Source of the DNA: Bradyrhizobium sp. Tv2a-2
GTDB taxonomy: Bacteria; Pseudomonadota; Alphaproteobacteria; Rhizobiales; Xanthobacteraceae
NCBI RefSeq assembly: GCF_000472425.1
Contig: NZ_AXAI01000026.1
Location: forward strand, 19,078-83,077
Reading direction: 5' to 3'
Length of the DNA: 64,000 nt
Shown here: positions 53,701-62,052 of the stretch, piece after piece
Layout: the number at the start of each line of letters is the position of its first letter
Numbering within the stretch: the first letter of the stretch is position 1
Position numbers and translations under genes: made by a program
Notes under the pieces: generated by a model
Told to the model about the DNA's origin: nothing
Database searches by the model: none
What the model saw: only the letters and a program-made list of their open reading frames with translations

Positions 53701-53864
53701 GTCTTGTCGTGGTCGCCGGCATGTCCATCGGCACGCTGTTCACGCTGTTCGTGCTGCCGGCGGTCTATGTGGCAATCGCCACCGACCACCGCGCCGAAGC
53801 GACCTCCGAGCGCAACAAGGCGATCGCCGAAATCGATCTGGGCGGGCAGCTCAAGCCGACCTGA
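50772..53864 (+). CDS. RND multidrug efflux transporter (AcrB/HAE1 family)
   Basis: 1030 residues with the two-fold AcrB order: TM1 at about 12-32, a large periplasmic loop, TM2-7, a second loop, TM8-12. The proton-relay Asp pair is in GLVVDDAIVVVENIHRH near residue 400. The N-terminal start MALTDIFIKRPVLSVVVSLL is the family signature. It exports drugs, solvents or plant phenolics by proton antiport. A 100-bp gap separates it from the fusion-protein gene. No TolC-like gene follows. Confidence 0.95.
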   Translation: MALTDIFIKRPVLSVVVSLLILLIGLRAATVLPIRQYPKLSNTVVNVTTSYPGASADLIQGFITTPIEQAVASAEGVDYITSSSVLGTSTIQVYIKLNFDPNQALTEVLAKVNSVKYLIPKESNDPVVTKTTGQTTAVMYLGFSSENLTGSAISDYLTRVVQPVLSTVDGVASADILGGQTFAMRLWLDPVKMAGRGVSPADVSAAIAANNFQAAAGQAKGYFMVSNVTANTDLQNVDQFKRMIVKAKGGGFVRMEDIATVELAAQSTDASVAFNGEHAIFIGVQATPQGNPLNIVKGVRALFPELERNLPPSLKMKVAYDSTKFIQSSIDEVEKTLGEAVIIVVVVIFLFLASLRSVVIPVVTIPLSLIGVCSMMLALGFSFNLLTLLAMVLAIGLVVDDAIVVVENIHRHLEEGLPPVQAALKGAREIVGPVISMTITLAAVYAPIGFLGGLTGSLFREFAFTLAGSVIVSGVIALTLSPMMCSVFLKSAEEGRFAKLVNRVFGAMTRWYGRRLDRSLDYRPITGLFALTILGLVGFLYLHTSKELAPEEDQGIVFAVTKAPKYANIDYLDFYGDKLDNAFKKFPETDLRFVLNGINGPQGGIAGMLLKPWDERKRSSIALKPLVQGELSKIEGVNAFAFNLPPLPGGPGGLPVQMVINSTQGFQSVYEQMLKLKDAARKSGLFIVSDSDLEFNQPVVRIKIDRSKAQDLGVNMQNVGAALATLLGGNYVNRFNLEGRSYQVIPQVPRQNRLTPEALGGYYVTTATGSQLPLSTVVSIETATDPNALTHYNQLNSATFQAVPMPGVTVGQAVDFLEGEAKKLPQGFSHDYLADSRQYVQEGNQLLITFVFAVIIIFLVLAAQFESLRDPLVIMISVPMAIVGALIPLFFGMATMNIYTQVGLLTLVGLISKHGILMVEFANELQLKEGLDRRSAIEMAARVRLRPILMTTAAMVTGLLPLLMATGAGAASRFSIGLVVVAGMSIGTLFTLFVLPAVYVAIATDHRAEATSERNKAIAEIDLGGQLKPT

Positions 53865-53991
53865 TCACCTCAAATTCAGCTCACGCTGCGGGTGGCCCCA
53901 GGTGGGCCGCCCGTTTCGTTCTGGGACCTGTCCCGTGCTATCCTCGTCCCCGGCGCTGCCCCATCCGGCTGGGCCCGAACAGGATGCAGTG

Positions 53992-54975
53992 ATGAAGCGA
54001 CGGAATTTCCTGACTGGTCTCGGAACGGCCATGCTCGCCGGGGCAGGGATGGTGCGGGCGCAGCAGTCGGGCAAGACCTATCGGCTTGGCACGCTCCATC
54101 CAGTCTCTGCGATGACCGAGACCACGCCGTTTGGTAAATTCCTGATCTCGACGCTCACCGAGCGCGGCTACAGCCTTGGCCAGAACCTGACGATGGAGGC
54201 CCGCGGTGCAGCGGGAGACGCCGGCAAGATTCCGGCACTGCTGCAGGACCTGAAGGCGGGTGGGGCCGATGCTCTCGTCATCGTCGGCTATCCGACGGCC
54301 CTGGCGGCCAAATCATTGGGCGTCCCGACGGTCGCTGCGCTCGGCCTCGGTGATCCCGTCGCGACCGGGTTGATCCAGTCTCTCGCGCATCCCGGCGGCA
54401 ACATCACAGGCATCTCCGATGCCGCGGCCGAGCTCTCGGCAAAACGGCTGTCGTTACTGACGCAATTGTCGCCCGGCTTGAAAAGAGTGGCGATGCTCTG
54501 GAACAAGGACGACCTCGGCATGACATTGCGCTACGAGGCCTCGGCCAAGGCCGCCCGAGCGCTGGGCGTCACAGTGCTGGCGCTCGGGGTGAGCGAGCCT
54601 GACGATTTCAACGAGGCCTTCACGGTGATGGATGGCGAGCGGCCGGATGCCATCCTGATGGTCGCCGACGCCCTGACCAATCTGAACCGCAAGCGGGTGT
54701 TCGAATTCGCCGCCCAGAGGAAGCTGCCGGCTGTCTACGAATATGATTTCCTGGCCCGCGATGGCGGGCTGATGTCGTATGGCCCCGATGTGAGGGAATC
54801 CTTCGAGCGGGCCGCCGATCTGGTCGACCGGATATTCAGGGGGGCAAATCCTGGCGATCTACCCTTCGAGCAGCCGACCCGCTATCCGCTGGTCCTCAAC
54901 CTGAACACCGCCAAGGCCATGGGCCTGGACATCCCGCCGACGCTGTCGGCCCTGGCGGACGAGGTGATCGAATAA
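53992..54975 (+). CDS. ABC-type periplasmic binding protein (ABC_sub_bind family)
   Basis: 327 residues from the ATG at 53992. It starts MKRRNFLTGLGTAMLAGAGM, a twin-arginine or Sec-type signal, with cleavage after MVRA. The mature part has two Rossmann-like lobes with GGADALVIVGYPTALAA and NLNTAKAMGLDIPPTLSALA. Members of this family, related to YtrF/TrpX-type proteins, often occur without a transporter next to sensor kinases in bradyrhizobia. The kinase starts about 50 bp downstream, so it may deliver a ligand to that sensor. Confidence 0.85.
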   Translation: MKRRNFLTGLGTAMLAGAGMVRAQQSGKTYRLGTLHPVSAMTETTPFGKFLISTLTERGYSLGQNLTMEARGAAGDAGKIPALLQDLKAGGADALVIVGYPTALAAKSLGVPTVAALGLGDPVATGLIQSLAHPGGNITGISDAAAELSAKRLSLLTQLSPGLKRVAMLWNKDDLGMTLRYEASAKAARALGVTVLALGVSEPDDFNEAFTVMDGERPDAILMVADALTNLNRKRVFEFAAQRKLPAVYEYDFLARDGGLMSYGPDVRESFERAADLVDRIFRGANPGDLPFEQPTRYPLVLNLNTAKAMGLDIPPTLSALADEVIE

Positions 54976-55028
54976 CTTACCGCGCTGCGGCAAGAGACAA
55001 GCTGGGGCCTTCTTGCTAGAAAGTGCCG

Positions 55029-57620
55029 ATGACCATTTCCCTGCACCCGGACACGCCCCAAGGCCATGGCCAGGCCCGTACGATGGAGCCAACGGCTGTC
55101 GCGGGTGCCGCGCAGCCCAAGGCTGCAGCGAGGTCCCGGAGCCGGCTGTTCATCAAATATGTCGCCCTGTTCGTCGCAGTGGTCGGCATCGCGCTGCTCT
55201 CGAACGGGATATTCGAGGTCATCTTCTATTACCGCGAGCACAAGGCCGCCCTGATCCGCATCCAGCATGAGCAGGCAGTGGCGGCTGCCGCCAAGATCAG
55301 CCAGTTCGTCAAGGAGATCGAGAGCCAGCTCGGCTGGACCACCCAGTTGCCCTGGTCTGCCGGCTCGATCGAGCAGCGCCGGTTCGATGCGCTCAGGCTG
55401 TTGCGCCAGGTGCCTGCCATCACCGAGCTTGCCCAGGTCGATGCCAGCGGCAAGGAACGCTTGAGGGTATCGCGGCTTGCCATGGACGTGATCGACAGCG
55501 GCATTGACCTGTCGAACGATCCGAAATTCACCGAAGCCGTCGCCCACAAGGTCTATTACGGCCCGGTCTATTTCCGCCGGGAGTCCGAGCCCTATATGAC
55601 GCTCGCGCTCGCCGGCACCCGCAAGGACGCCGGCGTCAGCATCGCGGAGGTCAATCTCAAGCTGATCTGGGACGTGGTCTCTCAGATCAAGGTCGGCGAG
55701 CATGGCCGCGCCTATGTGGTGGGCGCGCAAGGGAGGCTGATCGCCCATCCCGACATCAGCCTTGTGTTGCGCAACACCGACATGTCCAAACTCGTCCAGG
55801 TCAAGGCGTCGCTTGCGGGAGAGGTGATGTCGGACGAACTGCAGGGCGCGCCTAACATCCAGGGCCAGAGGGTTCTGACCGCATCCGCCCCGATCGCCCC
55901 ACTGCGCTGGACCATGTTCGTCGAGCTGCCGGTGGAGGAGGCCTATGCCTCGCTCTACACGGCGTTGGAACGCCTCGCCATCGTGCTGCTCGCGGCCTCG
56001 ATCTTCGCGGTGCTGGCCGGAATCTTCCTGGCACGCCGCATGGTCGGTCCGATCCAGGCGCTGCGTGCCGGCGCCGCGCGCATGGGCGGTGGCGATTTTT
56101 CCCAGCGCATCTCGATCAAGACCGGCGACGAACTCGAGGGGCTCGCCGACCAGTTCAACGACATGGGTGCGCGGCTGCAGGAATCCTATGCGGATTTGGA
56201 AAACAAGGTTGAACAGCGTACCGCTGAGTTGACGGAGTCGCTGCAGCAGCAGACCGCGACCTCGAACGTCCTGAAAGTCATAAGCCGCTCAGCATTCGAC
56301 CTCGAGTCTGTCATGAACACGCTCACGCGGTCGGCGCAGGAGCTTTGTGGCGCGACGGGCGGCGGATTGTTCCTGCGTGACGGTGATCGGCTGGTGTGCA
56401 AGGGAATTGCAGCGGTAGACGCGACGGTGAGAGAGATGATGCTGCGCAATCCCGTTCCGCTCGATGGGGAATCGCACATGGGGCGCGCGGTGCTGACCGG
56501 CACGGTGGTCAACATTCCGGATTTCGAGAATTCGAGCACGAATTTGCGGCAATTCCAGCAGGCGATAGGCTTCAAGTCGTTTCTGGCAGTCCCCTTGATG
56601 CGGGAAGGACGAGGTGTCGGCGTATTTACGCTCTCGCGCAACGAACCCGGTCTCTTCAGCCAGCGGCAGGTCGAATTGGTGCAGGGCTTCGCCGACCAGG
56701 CCGTGATCGCGATCGAAAATGTCAGATTGTTCGACGAGGTGCAGGCACGCACGCAGGAGCTGTCGCGATCGCTCGACGATTTGCGCACCGCGCAGGACCG
56801 CCTGATCCAGACCGAGAAGCTTGCGTCCCTCGGCCAGCTCACTGCCGGCATCGCGCATGAGATCAAGAACCCGCTCAACTTCGTCAACAATTTCTCGGCG
56901 CTGTCGAGCGAACTGATCGACGAATTGAACGAGGTGCTCAAGTCAGCCAATCTCGACGAAAAGACGAGAGAGGAGATCGAGGAGCTCACCCACATGCTCA
57001 AGGGCAATCTCGAAAAGGTCGTGCAGCACGGCAAGCGTGCCGATTCCATCGTGAAGAACATGCTGCTGCATTCGCGCGAGGGCAGCGGCGAGCGCCGCCC
57101 GGCGGACATCAACGCCATCGTCGAGGAGAGCCTCAATCTCGCCTATCACGGCGCGCGGGCGGAAAGACCCGGCTTCAACATCACACTCAAGCGCGAGCTG
57201 GATCCCGAGGCGGGCATGGCCGATCTCTATCCGCAGGAGATCACCCGGGTGTTTCTGAACCTGATTTCAAACGGCTTCTATGCCGCCACCAAACGCAAGG
57301 AAATCGGTGAACAGGACTTTGAGCCGACGTTGACCGCATCGACGAGAGATCTCGGCGACAGGGTGGAGATCCGGATCCGCGACAACGGCATCGGGATTCC
57401 GCCTGAGGTGAAGGAAAAGATCTTCAATCCTTTCTTCACCACCAAGCCGGCTGGCGAGGGTACGGGGCTCGGCCTGTCGATGAGCCATGACATCGTGGTG
57501 AAGCAGCACGGCGGCACGATCGACGTCGATACGAGGCCGGGCGCCTTTACCGAGTTCATCATTACGCTGCCGCGCCAGCTCGCGGCGCAGGAAATTGCCG
57601 GAGGCAGGCAGGCAGTATGA
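55029..57620 (+). CDS. Hybrid-input sensor histidine kinase (Cache-HAMP-GAF-HisKA-HATPase)
   Basis: 863 residues from the ATG at 55029 (a GTG at 55023 is the alternative). A membrane helix near 36-58 is followed by a periplasmic Cache domain (about 60-300), a second helix (about 315-337), HAMP (about 338-390), a GAF domain (about 425-565) and the kinase core. The phospho-His is near 610 in AGIAHEIKNPLNFVNN; the N-box is FLNLISNGFYAATK and the G boxes are RDNGIGIPPEV and GEGTGLGLSMSHDI. It should phosphorylate the receiver-cyclase protein whose start overlaps its stop. Confidence 0.93.
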   Translation: MTISLHPDTPQGHGQARTMEPTAVAGAAQPKAAARSRSRLFIKYVALFVAVVGIALLSNGIFEVIFYYREHKAALIRIQHEQAVAAAAKISQFVKEIESQLGWTTQLPWSAGSIEQRRFDALRLLRQVPAITELAQVDASGKERLRVSRLAMDVIDSGIDLSNDPKFTEAVAHKVYYGPVYFRRESEPYMTLALAGTRKDAGVSIAEVNLKLIWDVVSQIKVGEHGRAYVVGAQGRLIAHPDISLVLRNTDMSKLVQVKASLAGEVMSDELQGAPNIQGQRVLTASAPIAPLRWTMFVELPVEEAYASLYTALERLAIVLLAASIFAVLAGIFLARRMVGPIQALRAGAARMGGGDFSQRISIKTGDELEGLADQFNDMGARLQESYADLENKVEQRTAELTESLQQQTATSNVLKVISRSAFDLESVMNTLTRSAQELCGATGGGLFLRDGDRLVCKGIAAVDATVREMMLRNPVPLDGESHMGRAVLTGTVVNIPDFENSSTNLRQFQQAIGFKSFLAVPLMREGRGVGVFTLSRNEPGLFSQRQVELVQGFADQAVIAIENVRLFDEVQARTQELSRSLDDLRTAQDRLIQTEKLASLGQLTAGIAHEIKNPLNFVNNFSALSSELIDELNEVLKSANLDEKTREEIEELTHMLKGNLEKVVQHGKRADSIVKNMLLHSREGSGERRPADINAIVEESLNLAYHGARAERPGFNITLKRELDPEAGMADLYPQEITRVFLNLISNGFYAATKRKEIGEQDFEPTLTASTRDLGDRVEIRIRDNGIGIPPEVKEKIFNPFFTTKPAGEGTGLGLSMSHDIVVKQHGGTIDVDTRPGAFTEFIITLPRQLAAQEIAGGRQAV

Positions 57621-58870
57621 CGGCGACCATTCTTTTTGTCGACGACGAGCCCGACCTCGAGGCGCTGGTGCTGCAGAAGTTCCGCAGGCGCATTCGTGAG
57701 GGCGCGGTGACCTTCATGTTCGCGCATGACGGGCTCGACGCGCTGCAGTCGCTCGAGGCGCATCCGCATGTCGACATGGTCGTGTCGGACATCAACATGC
57801 CGCGGATGGACGGGCTGTCGTTGCTCGCGAAGCTGCAAGAGGCCGAGGACAAGAAGTCGACCATCATCGTCTCCGCCTACGGCGACATGAGCAATATCCG
57901 CGCCGCGATGAACCGCGGAGCGTTCGATTTCCTGACAAAGCCGATCGATTTCGCCGATCTCGAAACCACTATCGACAAGACCATCCGCCATGTCGAGATG
58001 TTGCGAGAGGCGCGGCGCCGCCAGGCGGAGGCCGAGCGGGCGCATGCCTCGCTGTCCCGTTATTTCTCGCCGCAGATCGCAAGCCGCCTGGCCTGTGCCG
58101 ACGGCGAGAGCGACGGCATGGAGGTGCATTGGCGCGATGTCGCCACCATCTTCACCGACATCACCGGTTTCACCTCGCTGGTCGAAACAGTGGCGCCAGA
58201 GGTGCTCGGCGAACTCCTCAACGAATATGTCGGCGGCATGACCGATGTCGTGTTCGCGCATGAGGGTACGGTAGCCAAGATCATCGGCGATGCCATCCAG
58301 GTGCTGTTCAACGCACCCGAGGAACAGTCGGATTATGCCGCGCGTGCGGTCGCCTGTGCGCATGATCTCGATTCCTGGGCCGAGGAATTTCGCAGGCGCT
58401 GGAAGACCAAGGCCGTCAATTTCGGGCTGACCCGTATCGGCGTTCATGCCGGTCCGGCGCTCGTCGGCAATTTCGGCGGCGGGCGGTTCTTCGATTACAC
58501 GGCCTACGGCGACACCATCAACACCGCAGCGCGGCTGGAAGCTGCGAACAAATTCCTGGGCACGCGCATTTGCGTCAGCGCGACCATCGCCGGTGGCGTG
58601 CCGGATTTCCGGGGCCGGCCGGTCGGCGACCTCGTGCTGCGCGGCCGTAGCGAGCCGTTACGCGCGTTCGAGCCGCTTCGGCCCGCCGACTTCCAGGCGC
58701 CGGCGGTCGCGCAATATTCCGAGGCTTTCGCAAAGCTCGAGGCGGGCGATGCCACCGCAATGCCGGCCTTCGCTGCGCTGGTCGGTTCACACGCGGAGGA
58801 TGCGCTTGCCGGCTTTCATCTCAAGCGATTGTTGAACGGTGCCAAGGGCGTCCGCATGCAGCTGGAATAG
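57617..58870 (+). CDS. Response regulator with class III adenylate cyclase output
   Basis: 417 residues from the ATG at 57617, which overlaps the kinase stop by four bases. The receiver has phospho-Asp58 (SDINMPRMDG), the acidic pair FVDDEPD and Lys108 (FLTKPID). The class III cyclase domain (about 172-345) keeps the metal Asps 181 and 225, the adenine-selecting Lys221 and Asp299, and Asn302/Arg306, so it should be active on ATP. It turns the kinase signal into cAMP. The order kinase then cyclase, with a binding protein upstream, indicates one signalling unit. Confidence 0.92.
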   Translation: MTATILFVDDEPDLEALVLQKFRRRIREGAVTFMFAHDGLDALQSLEAHPHVDMVVSDINMPRMDGLSLLAKLQEAEDKKSTIIVSAYGDMSNIRAAMNRGAFDFLTKPIDFADLETTIDKTIRHVEMLREARRRQAEAERAHASLSRYFSPQIASRLACADGESDGMEVHWRDVATIFTDITGFTSLVETVAPEVLGELLNEYVGGMTDVVFAHEGTVAKIIGDAIQVLFNAPEEQSDYAARAVACAHDLDSWAEEFRRRWKTKAVNFGLTRIGVHAGPALVGNFGGGRFFDYTAYGDTINTAARLEAANKFLGTRICVSATIAGGVPDFRGRPVGDLVLRGRSEPLRAFEPLRPADFQAPAVAQYSEAFAKLEAGDATAMPAFAALVGSHAEDALAGFHLKRLLNGAKGVRMQLE

Positions 58871-59048
58871 AACAAGAGGACATATTTCTAAAATATGTAA
58901 TTATAACAATAAGTTGGTCTGTTTTTTTCGATCGATATATCGATTGTGGCAACATCCGTGGCAACCTCATGCATATTTCGCGTGACTTTAAACGCCCCGC
59001 GGTACGCCCGCCACCGGCGCAAGGATTTTCCTAGCAAATCATACGTAG

Positions 59049-59088
59049 CTTAATCAGCGGGTCCCAGGTTCGAGCCCTGCGCCCACCA
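59049..59088 (+). other. Truncated 3' half of a tRNA-Lys(CUU)-like gene, possible att remnant
   Basis: From CTT at 59049 the sequence follows tRNA positions 34-76: CTTAATCAGC (anticodon and 3' anticodon stem), GGGTC variable loop, CCAGG-TTCGAGC-CCTG T-arm, then CGCCCACCA. It is 3 nt shorter than a complete 3' half, and no 5' half precedes it. The flanking spacer (58871-59048) is more AT-rich than the coding regions and has no gene. Such fragments usually mark integration of a mobile element at the tRNA 3' end. Confidence 0.65.
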
Positions 59089-59102
59089 AGCAAATTAACA
59101 TC

Positions 59103-59640
59103 TTAGCTGGTGTTCGAAGCAAATGGTGCGATGGCAAATACCACGCCGCCGGCACGATCGACCCGAAGATGCAGCCAGTAGGGAATGATCCGGACGAGAT
59201 CAGTGGGATGATCGGTCACAGCGGCCAAGAGCAGCGCTGCAACACCGACAGCAACCGAAAGCCACATTGCGACCGGCGGCAATCATCTCGGGCGCCTTGA
59301 GAACTGAGGTCGTCAGCGAGACTGCAGCGGCGAGAACCCAGTAGTACCAGGCGTCAAGCCCGGTGAAATGGAAAGCGGAGGGGGTAGTGATGGAGACCAC
59401 ACCCAATGCGCGGTCTACCCAGAGATGCGGACTGTAACGGACGACCCGGAAGAGCCCCGTCGGGTGGTCCATGGGAGCCGGCAGCAGTAGTGCCGTGACG
59501 CGGAACACCACCGAAAGCCACGGCGCGACAGGATTGCTCTTGCCTAGCTTCAGCGGGAATGGCGCGGCCATCAAGATGATGGCAACAGGATAGTCGATTA
59601 GGTAGGTGTGGATGGATTTTTTGATGAAGCGAAAGGGCAT
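59103..59640 (-). pseudogene. Frameshifted membrane protein with two internal repeats
   Basis: It starts at the ATG at 59640 (MPFRFIKKSIHTYLIDYPVA), with GGAG upstream. One half has PVAPWLSVVFRVTALLLPAPMD...DHPTGLF...HLWVDRALGVV. After a shift of reading frame near 59270 the other half appears, with PVAMWLSVAVGVAALLLAAVTDHPTDL...HLRVDRAGGVV, ending at a TAA at 59103-59105. The span of 538 bp is not a multiple of three. So the gene encoded a two-repeat hydrophobic protein and is now broken or mis-framed. The family is not recognised. Confidence 0.6.
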
Positions 59641-59862
59641 GGCGTAACTCCTGCACGCTGGGCTGCTGGATCGAGTTCTTGGGACATCGAGAGTAGGCGC
59701 TGCGCACACGAACGGTGGATCGACTGCGTTGTGATCGATGGGCCACTCGTGCTGCCACCAAGTATCGATGAGATGTATGAGGACGGTAGTCCCGTCTGCG
59801 CGCCGTTAGAAATGTCAGATTGTTATCGTTTTCATTCTCTCCGGCGACCGCGTCTAAAGCTT

Positions 59863-60250
59863 TCAGACGTCAAGGACCCCAGCGCAGAGGTCAGAGCAAG
59901 CCTCGAGTAGAAATCTTTTCCGTTCGAATGCTCCCGGCTTTGTCCATCCTAACTGATGCCAACCTAGCACCGGCGGAGCGAGAGCCTTCCATTCGATTTT
60001 GAGCAAATCTTGTTCTGACCCCGTGTTCACGGTTCGCACAAAGTAGCGTGAATCTACACATCGTTCTTGGCGTCCCGTCCTCTTCGATTTGATACGCAAC
60101 GAAGACGCGTTTTGCCCTGACCGATGGTTTGAAGGGTCAGTCCCGTAGTGCTTTCGGAAGGCTCGAGTGAGGCTGTTGCGGCTCTGATACCCCGCGTGAA
60201 TGCAACTTGCTCAATGGACAATGCACTCGCAGCGATCTTCACGGGCTTTC
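59863..60250 (-). pseudogene. Fragment of an AraC-family regulator, frameshifted
   Basis: Reading right to left, one frame gives ALSIEQVAFTRG, then the adjacent frame continues GYQSRNSLTRAFRKHYGTDP, together the second helix-turn-helix of AraC/XylS regulators. The switch falls in a run of four C on the + strand at 60190-60193 and can be explained by loss of one base. The N-terminal effector domain is missing, and the frame downstream (to 59863) has no similarity. It is a degraded remnant. Confidence 0.6.
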
Positions 60251-60271
60251 TCCCTCTGAGCGACCCTGCAC

Positions 60272-60742
60272 CTATGCCCCGTTGGGTTTCACACCGTACT
60301 TTTGATAGTAGGCGCTCCTGATTTCGTCCTGACTTCGAGGAGGGCGGGCAAAGACATGGGCTGGAGACAGCAACGGGGTGATCGAAGTGGTTTCGATTTT
60401 GACAACGTGATCGACAGGATACTCAAGGCCATTCGTCGCGCGAACCCAGTTGGCGATCATCAAAGACTCGTCATCGTCTGGCGTCAGTATCAACGCACGG
60501 CCCTTGAATCGATAACCGCGCCTCTGGAAAATGTTGACTACGTTAATTTCGACGGCGGGATCGCGCTTCAAGTTCAGTATCGTCCGGGGCGAAGCGATAT
60601 CGGCGAAGTAGAGAGCGCCGTTTATGACCGTCAAAGACGCCTTCGGCGAAAGATTGGGCGTTCCGTCCTCGTTGACTGTCGCGACGAACGACAGTATCGC
60701 CTGCTTGATGATCGCCTCCATGTCGGCAGTGATTTCAATCAT
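60272..60742 (-). CDS. Pyridoxamine 5'-phosphate oxidase-family (FMN split-barrel) protein
   Basis: 156 residues with the split-barrel pattern: FVATVNEDGTPNLSPKASLT near residues 19-38, GALYFADIASPRTILNLKRD and VEINVVNIFQRRGYRFKGRA. Such proteins bind FMN or F420 and reduce or bind small molecules. True PdxH is longer and has specific PLP residues that are not seen here. It is intact within a region of broken genes. Confidence 0.82.
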   Translation of the reverse strand: MIEITADMEAIIKQAILSFVATVNEDGTPNLSPKASLTVINGALYFADIASPRTILNLKRDPAVEINVVNIFQRRGYRFKGRALILTPDDDESLMIANWVRATNGLEYPVDHVVKIETTSITPLLSPAHVFARPPRSQDEIRSAYYQKYGVKPNGA

Positions 60743-61009
60743 AGATATCCTCGTTTCGCTCTTCGCGAACCCTCTCTAGCCCACTCGTACTGGGCCTCGC
60801 CGACAATGCCAGCCGGAGCGTTCCGTCCTGGTGAGCGTAGCTGATCACTGGTGCCACGTTTTGCATTGAGCCGTGCATCCGTCGTCTCCCGGAGAATTCG
60901 GGCGCACAGGTCCAAATCTCCGACCAGGTAGTTTCACCAAATGGCGGTGATCGTCGACGCCGGGCTGAAGAGTGGCTCCATCGCCGAGAGCTGCCGTGGC
61001 GCACATATT

Positions 61010-61414
61010 TCAGGCGGCCCGTCGCACCGCCGTCCCAAGATTATTGTCGATCAGGTACCGCCAGTGTCCATCCGCGCCGCGGCGCACGATATCGCTTGCC
61101 GAGCCTCCGAGGTGCACGTGCTTGCCGTCGGGACCTGTGCCATCAATTGACCAGTCCAGCACGATCTGGGCGATATCGTCGGCGACGAATACATGACGCG
61201 CATTGGCCTCCAGCGGCAGGCCGAGGCCGAAATCGCGCTCGAGTTCGGCGGCGATCTCGGTGTGATCAGTGATGGTTCGCCCGTCTTTCGCGATGAACAC
61301 GGCTTCGGGAGCATACAAGCCCATCATCGCGCTGACCTTGCCGGAGTTGAATCGCTCGAGCAGCGACGCGACAATGCCTTCGGGTTCAGTAGGGAGTGAG
61401 AAGGACTCCGACAT
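61010..61414 (-). CDS. NTF2-like / SnoaL-like (DUF4440-type) protein
   Basis: 134 residues with the cone-shaped NTF2-like pattern: LLERFNSGKVSAMMGLYAPE, then AVFIAKDGRTITDHTEIAAE, and a C-terminal HLGGSASDIVRRGADGHWRY. Family members are small isomerases, cyclases or binding proteins. It has no obvious operon partner; the PPOX-family gene lies about 270 bp downstream on the same strand. The spacer between them (60743-61009) holds no convincing gene. Confidence 0.8.
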   Translation of the reverse strand: MSESFSLPTEPEGIVASLLERFNSGKVSAMMGLYAPEAVFIAKDGRTITDHTEIAAELERDFGLGLPLEANARHVFVADDIAQIVLDWSIDGTGPDGKHVHLGGSASDIVRRGADGHWRYLIDNNLGTAVRRAA

Positions 61415-61561
61415 CAGGGGTCTCCTGTTCGTGTTGGTTGAACTGCGATGCCGCGATGATACGCATGTTGTGGCAGCTATTGATCGCAGCGCTGGACGAA
61501 CTTTTCCAATAGCCGATGCGTATAGTTTTCATGGCAACGGGGAATGACGCGGTGCCAGTCT

Positions 61562-61897
61562 TCAATCCATTCGTAAGTCAAGGCGAGTTGCGCGGGCCGC
61601 TACAGCGTCACGCCGCGCTGCGAGCGGCGACGGCGCGTCGGTCCAGGGCGCTGTCGCAAAGGCGCCGACGCGCGGTCCGGGCGCGCAAGCTGACCTGTAA
61701 TATCCGTAGTCGTAGGCTCCATAGTATGAATTATAGGTGGGATAGGCCCTGTACGAAGGGTAGGAATGACCCCGCCGCACCAGATCGCTCACGACCGTCG
61801 TCACGGCTGGTACCGCCGCCTTGATCGACGTGCGATAGACGATCATTATTGATGCCGCGCCACGTGATGCCGCAGCGAGGAATGCCACTAGCCGCAT
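61562..61897 (-). CDS. Small tyrosine-rich hypothetical protein (uncertain)
   Basis: A frame of up to 111 residues with a Tyr-rich centre (YPSYRAYPTYNSYYGAYDYG) followed by CAPGPRVGAFATAPW. The Tyr-rich part and CxPGPRVGAFA ending recall small exported proteins common in bradyrhizobia, but the N-terminus has no clear signal peptide and the C-terminal tail looks read-through. It may be a decayed copy. The flanking spacers (61415-61561, 61898-62052) show nothing else. Confidence 0.3.
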   Translation of the reverse strand: MRLVAFLAAASRGAASIMIVYRTSIKAAVPAVTTVVSDLVRRGHSYPSYRAYPTYNSYYGAYDYGYYRSACAPGPRVGAFATAPWTDAPSPLAARRDAVAARATRLDLRMD

Positions 61898-62052
61898 CTG
61901 CAGAGACTGCCATTGCCACTCTCACGAGTAGTCACCGCCGCATGATGCCGAGATAGTCGCGCTTCCCGATCTTCGCTCCGAGGTGTCTGAGGATCGCGTG
62001 CGCGAATGCCGGAGCAAGCTCGGCATGAGGAGGCGGGATCGGGGCCCGTCAT

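Noticed and set aside
58925..58950. ATCGATATATCGAT palindrome as an operator
   Set aside because: Short, AT-rich and built from overlapping ATCGAT units; likely by chance in an AT-rich spacer with no adjacent start codon.
59049..59088. An intact tRNA gene
   Set aside because: Only positions 34-76 can be matched, with three bases missing in the T-stem/acceptor region and no 5' half, so it cannot form a functional tRNA.
60735..61004. 89-residue minus-strand frame between the PPOX and NTF2-like genes
   Set aside because: Arg/Ser-rich N-terminus and no similarity to known proteins; it overlaps the start of the PPOX gene and has no convincing ribosome site.
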